Positions 33,871 to 41,593 of a stretch of 64,000 nt of DNA are shown here, one piece after another; positions within the stretch are counted from its first letter, which is position 1; every line of letters begins with the position of its first letter. The stretch comes from Paractinoplanes ferrugineus. Its GTDB lineage: Bacteria > Actinomycetota > Actinomycetes > Mycobacteriales > Micromonosporaceae. The stretch spans positions 1-64,000 of the forward strand of contig NZ_BOMM01000075.1 in assembly GCF_016862195.1 (NCBI RefSeq), given 5' to 3'. The notes under the pieces are model-generated. The model saw nothing but the letters and a program-made list of their open reading frames with translations. It searched no databases and was not told the origin of the DNA. The translations under genes were made by a program, and so were the position numbers.

Positions 33871-35057
33871 TGCGGCCGGGAGCCGTCGTGCTCGGCGGCG
33901 ACTACCAGGGACTCGGGATCGTTCGCAGCCTGGGCCGGCAGGGCGTCCCGGTGGTGGTCGTCGACGACGAGCGGTCCGTCGCCGCCGCGTCCCGCTGGAC
34001 CACCAGGTCGGTGCGGGTGCGAAGCCTTCGTGGCGACGAAGACGTGCTCGCCGCCCTGTCCGGTCTTTCCGCCCTGTCCGGTCTCGCCGGCCTGTCCGGG
34101 CTCGGCGGGCCGGACGGCTGGGTGGTCTTCCCGACCCGGGACGAGAACGTCGCCGCGCTGAGCCGGCACCGGTCGGCGCTGCGGTCGGCCGGCTGGCGGA
34201 TCCCGGCGCCCCAGTGGGACTGCGTGCGGGTCGCCTGGGACAAACGGGAGACCTACCGGCTGGCCCGCAAACTCGGGGTGCCGTCGCCGCGCACCTGGTT
34301 CCCGCTCGACGAGGACGATCTCGACGAGGTCGATCTGTCGGCGCCGGTGATCGTGAAACCGGCCATCAAGGAGAACTTCTTCTACGCGACCCGGGCCAAG
34401 GCGTGGCGGGCCGACACCCGGCCGGCGCTGCGGCGGCACTTCGCGCGGGCGGCCTCGATCGTGCCGCCGGGGGAGATCCTCGTGCAGGAGATGATCCCGG
34501 GTGACGGCCAGTATTCGTACTGCGCCTTCGTCCGCGACGGGGCGGTGGTGGCCGACATGACGGTGCGGCGCACCCGGCAGCATCCGTCCGACTTCGGCCG
34601 GGCGAGTACGTTCGTGCAGACGGTCGCCCTCCCCGGGCTGACCGCGCCGTCGCTGGTGTTCCTGCGCGAGATCGGCTACTACGGGCTGGTCGAGGTCGAG
34701 TACAAACGCGATCCGCGGGACGGCGAGTTCAAGCTGCTGGACGTCAACGCGCGCACGTGGGGCTACCACACGCTGGGCCGGGCCGCCGGCGTCGACTTCC
34801 CCTGGCTGCTGTTCCGCGACCAGCTCGGCGAACCGGTCGCGCCGGCGTCGGGCCGGGCCGGCGTGTCCTGGATCCGGGTGGCGACCGACCTGCCCAACGC
34901 GGCGCTCGACATCCGGGCCCGCCGGATGCGGCCGGGGGACTACCTGCGAACGCTGCGCGGGATCGACACGGAGGCGGTCTTCTCGTGGCGTGATCCGTTG
35001 CCCGGTCTCTACGAGGTGGCCCTGCTGCCCTACCTGGCCGTGAAGCGCGGTCTGTGA
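33870..35057 (+). CDS. ATP-grasp ligase, cassette gene 2
   Basis: 395-residue ATP-grasp protein resembling carboxylate-amine ligases. N-terminal pre-ATP-grasp fold (VVLGGDYQGLGIVRSLGRQG), an unusual Leu/Ser/Gly-rich repeat (LSGLSALSGLAGLSGLGG, about 66-83), ATP lid with PVIVKPAIKE, ILVQEMIPGD, and metal site LLDVNARTWGYH (Asn/Arg). These enzymes join a carboxylate to an amine, thiol or alcohol through an acylphosphate. Starts in the stop of the FAD gene. Probably makes or modifies a peptide-like or sugar-linked amide; no direct evidence for the substrate. Confidence 0.82.
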   Translation: MRPGAVVLGGDYQGLGIVRSLGRQGVPVVVVDDERSVAAASRWTTRSVRVRSLRGDEDVLAALSGLSALSGLAGLSGLGGPDGWVVFPTRDENVAALSRHRSALRSAGWRIPAPQWDCVRVAWDKRETYRLARKLGVPSPRTWFPLDEDDLDEVDLSAPVIVKPAIKENFFYATRAKAWRADTRPALRRHFARAASIVPPGEILVQEMIPGDGQYSYCAFVRDGAVVADMTVRRTRQHPSDFGRASTFVQTVALPGLTAPSLVFLREIGYYGLVEVEYKRDPRDGEFKLLDVNARTWGYHTLGRAAGVDFPWLLFRDQLGEPVAPASGRAGVSWIRVATDLPNAALDIRARRMRPGDYLRTLRGIDTEAVFSWRDPLPGLYEVALLPYLAVKRGL

Positions 35058-36391
35058 TGTTCGAGGCCACTGCCAGCTTCGCGTTCTTCGACTACTTCCG
35101 GATCCCGTACCGGATCATGGCTTTTCCCGCCCCGGCCGGCCGCCACGCCCTGCGCCGGGCCGGCACCGACGGGCCGTTGTTGACCTGGCCGTCGGGCGGT
35201 GGCGTGCTGGGCCGCCGCGAGGTCGCCGGCTTCCCGATCCACGCGCACTTCAGCGAGCCGGCGGCCGGTGACTTCGCGCTCCCGTTCGACCCGGGCGAGG
35301 TGATGTGGCGCTACTGGAGCGAGCACTACCAGGACCGCTCCCGCGCGCGGGCCGCCCTGGTGCGCCTCTACTACCTGCTGCGCCCGGTGATCCCGCGGGC
35401 GGCGCAGATCCGGCTGCGGCAGGCCTTCACCCGGGTGCAGGAACAGGCGGTGTTTCCCGCTTTCCCGGTGGAGACGGCGCTGCACGACTTCCACGAGTGG
35501 ATGTTCCAGCTGGTGGCGTCGTTCGCCGGAGGACCGGTGCCGTGGCTGGGCCTGTGGCCGGGTGCGCACTCGTGGGCGCTGGTCCTGACCCACGACGTGG
35601 AGACCGCCGGCGGCCTGGCCGGCATCGAAGTGCTCCGCGAGATCGAACGGGCCGCCGGGCAGACCTCGTCGTGGAACTTCGTGCCGCTGCGCTACCGGAC
35701 GCCCGACGCCCTGCTGGCCGCCCTGCGGGCCGAGGGCTGCGAGATCGGCGTGCACGGCCTGCGCCACGACGGACGTGACCTCGCGTCGCCGCGGGTGCTC
35801 CGGCGGCGGCTGCCCGCCATCCGGTCGTACGCGCAACGGTGGCAGGCGGCCGGCTTCCGCTCACCCGCCACCCAGCGCTCCTGGGAGTTGATGTCGGAGC
35901 TGGGTTTCGCCTACGACAGCTCCTATCACGACACCGCCCCCTACGAGCCCCGGCCCGGCGGCAGTTGCAGCTACCTGCCCTACTTCGTCGGCTCACCGGG
36001 CGGGCCCGGCGACATGGTCGAGTTGCCGATCACGCTGCCGATGGACCACACCCTCTTCACCATCCTGCGGCACCCGGACGCCACCCTGTGGCTGGAGAAG
36101 GCCGCCCACCTGCGCGACCACGGCGGCATGGCGCTGCTCCTGACCCATCCCGACTACGCCACCGACCCGCGGGTCACCGACGGTTACCGGCAGCTCCTCG
36201 ACAAGTTCCAGGACGACCCCACCGTCTGGCGCCCCCTCCCCGGCGAGGTGGCGGCCTGGTGGCAGCGCCGGGCCACCTCCACCGTGTCCCGTACCCCCAC
36301 CGGCTGGTCGGTCCGCGGCCCCGCCGCCGCCGACGCCACCGTGCGCGAATGCCGCCCCGGTGTCCCGGCCCTGACCCGTTCCCGGCCCTGA
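35057..36391 (+). CDS. Polysaccharide deacetylase-like protein, cassette gene 3
   Basis: 444 residues. The NodB-type deacetylase segment starts at SWALVLTHDVET (Asp-Asp/His motif variant HDVE, about 175-182) and has GVHGLRHDGRD (about 235), a candidate for the His-x3-His metal site, and the late His of LLLTHPDYA. The first 165 residues are a separate domain of unknown type. No clear signal peptide, so the substrate may be a cytoplasmic glycan precursor. ATG 35057 overlaps the ATP-grasp stop. The last codons and stop are built from a 17-bp tandem repeat. Confidence 0.75.
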   Translation: MFEATASFAFFDYFRIPYRIMAFPAPAGRHALRRAGTDGPLLTWPSGGGVLGRREVAGFPIHAHFSEPAAGDFALPFDPGEVMWRYWSEHYQDRSRARAALVRLYYLLRPVIPRAAQIRLRQAFTRVQEQAVFPAFPVETALHDFHEWMFQLVASFAGGPVPWLGLWPGAHSWALVLTHDVETAGGLAGIEVLREIERAAGQTSSWNFVPLRYRTPDALLAALRAEGCEIGVHGLRHDGRDLASPRVLRRRLPAIRSYAQRWQAAGFRSPATQRSWELMSELGFAYDSSYHDTAPYEPRPGGSCSYLPYFVGSPGGPGDMVELPITLPMDHTLFTILRHPDATLWLEKAAHLRDHGGMALLLTHPDYATDPRVTDGYRQLLDKFQDDPTVWRPLPGEVAAWWQRRATSTVSRTPTGWSVRGPAAADATVRECRPGVPALTRSRP

Positions 36392-36431
36392 CCCGTTCCC
36401 GGCCCTGACCAGTTCCCGGCCCTGACATATT
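36364..36431 (+). repeat. 4 x 17-bp tandem repeat over a gene end
   Basis: Four successive 17-bp units of CCCGGCCCTGACCCGTT, the third and fourth with substitutions. The first two contain the end of the deacetylase gene; because 17 is not a multiple of three, the shifted second unit provides the TGA stop. Confidence 0.92.
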
Positions 36432-36560
36432 CACGTCCTTGACATCCGGGCGTGGTTGAGTGCTCCCTGGACATATGCCCGCAACGTGGCGGGGTGCTTC
36501 CGTCGTCGGACGGCCCGCCAGGCAGTTTTCCCGCGGACCGGCATGAGATGGGGAGCAACG

Positions 36561-36998
36561 ATGCGAATAAGCGACATCCTCCGCGTCAAGGGCGACCAGG
36601 TCGTCACGGTACGACCCAGCGCGGACGTGACCGCGCTGCTGGCCGTCCTGGCCGACCACCAGATCGGTGCCGTGATCGTGTCCGCCGACGGCGTGCACGT
36701 CGACGGCATCGTGAGCGAACGCGACATCGTGCGAGCCCTGGCCGACCGCGGCCCCGGCATCCTCACCGAGCCGGTCACCGGCATCCACACCACGCACGTG
36801 CGATCGGTCGCCCCCGACGCCCCGATCGAGGACGTGGAACGCCTGATGACCGACAACCGCTTCCGGCATGTGCCGGTGGTGCAGGACGGCACCCTGAAGG
36901 GCGTCGTGAGCATCGGCGACGTGGTGAAGAACCGCATCGACGAACTCGAGGCCGAACGGGTCAGCCTGACCGGCTACATCACCGGCGAGCGGGGCTGA
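36561..36998 (+). CDS. Two-CBS-domain regulatory protein
   Basis: 145-residue protein of two CBS motifs only (VVTVRPSADVTALLAVLADH; IHTTHVRSVAPDAPIEDVERL) with the usual SERDIV and SIGDVVKN ends. CBS pairs bind adenosine nucleotides or NAD and sense energy state; such stand-alone proteins are often hypoxia- or stress-induced in actinobacteria. ATG 36561 with GGGGAGC upstream; in-frame GTG 36456 would add 35 unlikely residues. A perfect 24-bp palindrome follows its stop. Confidence 0.85.
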   Translation: MRISDILRVKGDQVVTVRPSADVTALLAVLADHQIGAVIVSADGVHVDGIVSERDIVRALADRGPGILTEPVTGIHTTHVRSVAPDAPIEDVERLMTDNRFRHVPVVQDGTLKGVVSIGDVVKNRIDELEAERVSLTGYITGERG

Positions 36999-37034
36999 CC
37001 GCCCCACCCGCACCCGGCGGCGGGCCGGGGCGCG

Positions 37035-37058
37035 CCCGCTGCGCCCGGGCGCAGCGGG
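37035..37058. terminator. 24-bp perfect palindrome, terminator
   Basis: CCCGCTGCGCCC followed directly by its complement. With a 4-nt loop this folds into a very stable 10-bp stem, 37 bp after the CBS gene stop and upstream of the riboswitch promoter. Confidence 0.65.
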
Positions 37059-37105
37059 GTCGAAGGTCCCGCCCACGGGCCGGGGTGGGCTGCTACGGTG
37101 TTCGG

Positions 37106-37225
37106 CAGGTCATGAGTGTCAGCGCGTAGCCCCGGCTTGCTGACCGGCAACCCTTGCGTTCGCGATGGGGTGCCCCGGGTGAGGACCGGGCCCGCGCCGA
37201 TCGGCGTGGGCAAGCGCGGACCCGC
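37106..37225 (+). ncRNA. SAM-IV riboswitch
   Basis: The leader has the conserved order of the actinobacterial SAM-IV aptamer: GGTCATGAGTGTCAGCG (37109-37125), AGCCCCGGCTTGCTGACCGG (37128-37147), CAACCC, ATGGGGTGCCCCGGGTGAGG (37165-37184) and ACCGGGC. SAM-IV shares the SAM-I ligand pocket with a different scaffold. A -10-like TACGGT (37094-37099) sits just before it. Downstream, CCTC-GCG-GAGG (37239-37249) can hide the Shine-Dalgarno of the next gene, so control is probably at translation. It should lower expression when S-adenosylmethionine is plentiful. Confidence 0.9.
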
Positions 37226-37256
37226 CCGGGTCCCAGATCCTCGCGGAGGCTCCGTC

Positions 37257-38453
37257 ATGTCCCTTGCTGTGCAGACCGCCGACCTCGACGTCGTCGGCGC
37301 CGGTTTCGTGCACCTCGACTACGCCGCCACCGCCCCGTGCGTGCGGGCCGCCGCGGACGCGGTCAACGCCCTGCTCCCGAGTTACGGCAGCGTGCATCGC
37401 GGCACCGGGCCCCGGTCGCGGACGTCCACCCTGGAGTACGAGCGCGCCCGCGCGGTGATCGCCGGCTTCCTCGGCTGTCGTCCCGGCGATCAGGTCGTCT
37501 TCACCCGCAACACCACCGATGCCCTCAACCTGCTGGCCCGGGCCCTGCCGCCGGGCACCACGACCGTGGTGTTCGACGGCGAACACCATGCCAACCTGCT
37601 GCCGTGGCCGAACCCGGTGCGCCTGCCCGCCCCGGCCACCCCGGCGGAGGCGGTCGCCGCCGCCGGCCGCGCCCTGGCCGGTCTGCGCGGCCCCGCGCTG
37701 CTGGCGGTGACCGGGGCCAGCAACGTCACCGGTGAGCTCTGGCCGGTGCGTGCCCTGGCCGAGGTCGCCCACGCCCATGGCGCCCGCGTCGTCGTCGACG
37801 CCGCCCAACTCGCCCCGCACCGCCCGGTCGACCTGCGCGAGCTCGGCGCCGACTACGTCGCGCTCTCCGGCCACAAGCTCTACGCCCCGTTCGGGGCCGG
37901 CGTGCTGGCCGGGCGGGCCGACTGGCTCGACGCGGCCCCGCCCTATCTCGCCGGTGGGGGAGCGAGCGCCGCGGTCGGCGACTCGACGGGCGACGTGCGC
38001 TGGCAGACCGGACCGGCGAGGCACGAGGGCGGCACCCCTAACCTGCTGGGCGCGGTGTCGCTGGCCGCCGTCTGCGCGGCCTTGACCGAGGCCGACCGGG
38101 ACGAGCTGCACGACCGGGAGCAGCAGCTGCTGACCCGGCTGCGCCACGGCCTGCGGGACGTGCGGGGTGCGGCCGAGGTGAGCGTCTTCGGACCACGGAG
38201 CGAGCGGGTGGGAATCGTGTCGCTGGCGCTGCCGGGGCGGGATCCGTCGGCCGTGGCGACCCGCCTGGCCGACGAATTCGGCATCGGCGTGCGGGCCGGC
38301 CTGTTCTGCGCCCATCCGCTGGTCCGGCGCTTGACCGGGGCGTCCGGCCACGGCGGCTGCGCGGGCGGCCTGCTCCGGGTCAGTTTCGGTCTGGGCACCA
38401 CCCCGGCCGACGTCGACAGCCTGCTGGCCGCCCTGCCCGTCGTGCTGAGCTAG
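37257..38453 (+). CDS. Class V aminotransferase / cysteine desulfurase-like PLP enzyme
   Basis: 398-residue PLP enzyme: TRNTTDALNLLARAL (cofactor phosphate site), VVVDAAQLAPH (Asp contacting the pyridine), ALSGHKLYAPFG (Schiff-base Lys near 207) and GLFCAHPLV with a Cys near 350 at the position of the SufS-type active Cys. Such enzymes take sulfur from cysteine or perform related C-S or C-N cleavage. Being behind a SAM-IV riboswitch it belongs to sulfur/methionine metabolism. ATG 37257 is the start after GCGGAGG; upstream frames run through the riboswitch. SufS-like function is likely, but EgtE-like C-S lyase activity is an alternative. Confidence 0.82.
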   Translation: MSLAVQTADLDVVGAGFVHLDYAATAPCVRAAADAVNALLPSYGSVHRGTGPRSRTSTLEYERARAVIAGFLGCRPGDQVVFTRNTTDALNLLARALPPGTTTVVFDGEHHANLLPWPNPVRLPAPATPAEAVAAAGRALAGLRGPALLAVTGASNVTGELWPVRALAEVAHAHGARVVVDAAQLAPHRPVDLRELGADYVALSGHKLYAPFGAGVLAGRADWLDAAPPYLAGGGASAAVGDSTGDVRWQTGPARHEGGTPNLLGAVSLAAVCAALTEADRDELHDREQQLLTRLRHGLRDVRGAAEVSVFGPRSERVGIVSLALPGRDPSAVATRLADEFGIGVRAGLFCAHPLVRRLTGASGHGGCAGGLLRVSFGLGTTPADVDSLLAALPVVLS

Positions 38454-38468
38454 GGCGGGTCACGTCGG

Positions 38469-38484
38469 TCGAAGCCGCGTTCGA
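38469..38484. promoter_or_regulatory. LexA/SOS-box-like palindrome
   Basis: TCGAAGCCGCGTTCGA differs at one position from the actinobacterial SOS pattern TCGAAC-N4-GTTCGA. It lies 16 bp after the aminotransferase stop, between genes whose 3' ends face each other, so there is no obvious target. Confidence 0.3.
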
Positions 38485-38591
38485 CCTGGTTGCGTTTCCT
38501 TGTACGCGTGCGCGTCGAACGCGGGTGGGCGTCCGCGTCGATGTCGCCCTCGGCCGCAGCCGATCGAACGCGACCGGAGCGGGCTGTGCGC

Positions 38592-38762
38592 TCAGCCGGC
38601 GGCGCGCGTCGCGGTCGACGACACCCGGGCCAGTTCGGGACGGGCGGGGACCAGGACGACCGGCCGCTCGAAGAGGTGGTGTCCCCGGTCGACCACGTCG
38701 AGGTGGCCGGGGGTGACGGGATCGAACGTTCCGGGGTAGCCGGCGTCCGGCGCCGGGCCAGG
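38592..38762 (-). pseudogene. CoaD-like nucleotidyltransferase N-terminal fragment
   Basis: The minus strand encodes AGYPGTFDPVTPGHLDVVDR followed by GHHLFERPVVLVPARPELA, the N-terminus of phosphopantetheine adenylyltransferase (GTFDPVTxGHLD binds ATP), then stops at TGA 38592-38594. It has no start codon of its own but is in frame with the gene ending at 38763, separated from it only by that gene's TAG. Either debris of a lost gene, or a C-terminal extension reached only by readthrough. About 55 of some 160 residues remain. Confidence 0.7.
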
Positions 38763-39767
38763 CTAAGCCTGCGCGGCGGCGCGGTCCAGGATGTCGTCGG
38801 CGGGGGTGCGGGACCTCAGCACGTACCGCTCGAGGTAGTCGGCGACCGCGTCGCGCAGAGCGCGCGGCGCTCCCTGCCGCGCGAGTGCCGCGTAGGCCGC
38901 GATGAAGCAGTCGCGGGCGGCCGTGGCCAGCAGCGGGTCGGTCAGGGCGTCCCGGGCGGCGCGCTCCCACAGGCGGGGTTCGCCGATCAGGGGGGCGGTG
39001 GCGGCGGACGCCTCCAGGGCGGCCCGCGGGTCGTCGAGCAGGGTGGCCACGATCGTGACCGGGATCCGCCAGCCGGCGCCGGGCTGGTGGTCGGCCACGT
39101 CGATCTCGAGGTGTCCGCGGGCGGCGACGGGCGGGCGCAGCGACCGCAGGTGGCGGGTCAGTCCGGGGGCGTCGGGGCCGGCCTCCGCGCGGTAGCGGGC
39201 GCGCAGGGTGCGGCCGCGGGGGTCGGGGGCGTCCATCGCGTACGTCATCCAGGCCGCCCGGGGCGCACCCGGCGGGAGCACCGGCAGGTGGCGCCGGGTG
39301 GCCTGGCGCACGCTGCGCCAACCGGCGCCGGGGGTGTTCGCGAACGCCGCCGCCAGCACCGGCGCCAGGGTGTGGGCCAGGGTCCAGCGGCGGGACAGGC
39401 CGAGCGGGCCGCCGCCCTCGAGGCCGGCTTCGAGACCGATCCGGATTCCGGCGGTGTCGGGCACCGGGGCGCCCGGTCCCGCGAGCAGCGGGCGGGCGAG
39501 TTCGAGATCTTCCGTCATGCGGGCCAGGCAGATGTCCAGGCCGGGGGACGGCGGACCGCTCAGCACGGCGGTGTGCGGGCCGTGCGGCGCGAGGAAGCCG
39601 TGGCGCAGCCGGACGCGGCCGGCCGGTGATGTCGGGGCCGGTGGTGTCGGGGCCGGTGGTGTCCTGGCGGGCAGGTCGAGCGCGGCTCCGACGAAGCCGG
39701 GCGGCGCCGTCGCGAAGGCCCGGTGGGCGATGAGCAGTTCGGCGGCCTGCTCGGTCAACTGTGTCAC
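38763..39767 (-). CDS. Degenerate EgtA-like glutamate-cysteine ligase
   Basis: 334 residues matching the C-terminal two thirds of EgtA, the gamma-glutamylcysteine ligase of ergothioneine synthesis: RRWTLAHTLAPVLAAAFANT, GWRSVRQATRR, YAMDAP, LRSLRPPVAARGHLEIDVAD and WRIPVTIVATLLDDP. True EgtA is about 420 residues. The N-terminus has shrunk: TAPPGFVGAALDLPA stands where active enzymes have a VGVELEW-type segment, so the metal-binding Glu is lost, and a PAPTPPAPTSPA repeat follows. Probably inactive or repurposed. No egtB-E genes adjoin it. ATG 39767 assigned at the N-terminus MTQLTEQA. Confidence 0.65.
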   Translation of the reverse strand: MTQLTEQAAELLIAHRAFATAPPGFVGAALDLPARTPPAPTPPAPTSPAGRVRLRHGFLAPHGPHTAVLSGPPSPGLDICLARMTEDLELARPLLAGPGAPVPDTAGIRIGLEAGLEGGGPLGLSRRWTLAHTLAPVLAAAFANTPGAGWRSVRQATRRHLPVLPPGAPRAAWMTYAMDAPDPRGRTLRARYRAEAGPDAPGLTRHLRSLRPPVAARGHLEIDVADHQPGAGWRIPVTIVATLLDDPRAALEASAATAPLIGEPRLWERAARDALTDPLLATAARDCFIAAYAALARQGAPRALRDAVADYLERYVLRSRTPADDILDRAAAQA

Positions 39768-39813
39768 GTCACGCCCCGATCGGGTCGGCTCCTGCGGCGG
39801 CTGTCAAGATAGC

Positions 39814-39836
39814 ATTCCTATCTGCCCGATAGGAAT
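39814..39836. promoter_or_regulatory. Perfect 9-5-9 palindromic operator
   Basis: ATTCCTATC-TGCCC-GATAGGAAT, a perfect inverted repeat that is AT-rich against its surroundings, 47 bp upstream of the EgtA-like start and 34 bp before the riboswitch promoter. Size and symmetry fit a TetR-, MarR- or GntR-type dimer site. Its regulator is not encoded nearby. Confidence 0.6.
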
Positions 39837-39869
39837 AGCCTGTGATGCGAACAGCCCGGCCGGGCCGGC

Positions 39870-39898
39870 TTGACGCTCGCGGAAGTCGCTGTCAGGCT
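39870..39898 (+). promoter_or_regulatory. Promoter of the glycine riboswitch / sdaA transcript
   Basis: TTGACG (39870-39875) and CAGGCT (39893-39898) with 17-nt spacing. The predicted start near 39905 is about 30 nt before the first aptamer. Confidence 0.5.
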
Positions 39899-39935
39899 CG
39901 GGGAGCACAACTGAATATCGCGCCGTTCGAACCGC

Positions 39936-40125
39936 GGCGGGAGAGTCCCCGGTCCGCCACGGGGACGCCGAAGGAGCAAATCCTCCCCGGGAATCTCTCA
40001 GGCCCAGATACCGTCGCATGGCAGGCGCCTCTGGAAAGCCGGGGTCACATGGTCCCGCACCCACGGTGAAAACCGTCCGAAACCGGGCGGCGAAGCTCTC
40101 AGGTAACCAGGACAGAGCGGGGAGG
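39936..40125 (+). ncRNA. Tandem glycine riboswitch
   Basis: Two glycine aptamers in series. The first has GGCGGGAGAGTC (39937-39948), ACGCCGAAGGAGCAA (39965-39979) and AATCTCTCAGGC (39992-40003). The second has ACCGGGCGGCGAAGCTCTCA (40082-40101) and GGTAACCAGGACAGAGCGGG (40102-40121). The pair is joined by a short linker, as in cooperative glycine sensors. Unlike the usual gcvT targets, the gene downstream is L-serine dehydratase, so excess glycine would induce serine breakdown. Confidence 0.9.
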
Positions 40126-40150
40126 GCCACCCTCAGGAGGGAAGCCTTCC

Positions 40151-41533
<1,383 letters not shown>

Positions 41534-41538
41534 GAAGC

Positions 41539-41577
41539 GTCAGGTCGGCAATTCCGCTGCCGATGGGAGCACCTGAC
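41539..41577 (+). terminator. Nested hairpin after sdaA
   Basis: GTCAGGT (41539-41545) pairs with ACCTGAC (41571-41577), enclosing CGGCA / TGCCG. It lies in the 60-bp gap between sdaA and the kinase gene; a terminator or processing structure. Confidence 0.5.
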
Positions 41578-41593
41578 CCCGAGCAGCGGAGTG

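Noticed and set aside
36439..36444. TTGACA as a -35 for the CBS gene
   Set aside because: No acceptable -10 lies 16-19 nt downstream, so I did not call a promoter.
37116..37256. N-terminal extension of the class V aminotransferase
   Set aside because: The extended frame reads through the SAM-IV riboswitch; ATG 37257 with its own RBS is the proper start.
38490..39629. Long plus-strand frame across the EgtA-like gene
   Set aside because: Antisense shadow with low-complexity composition; the minus strand shows clear EgtA and CoaD motifs.
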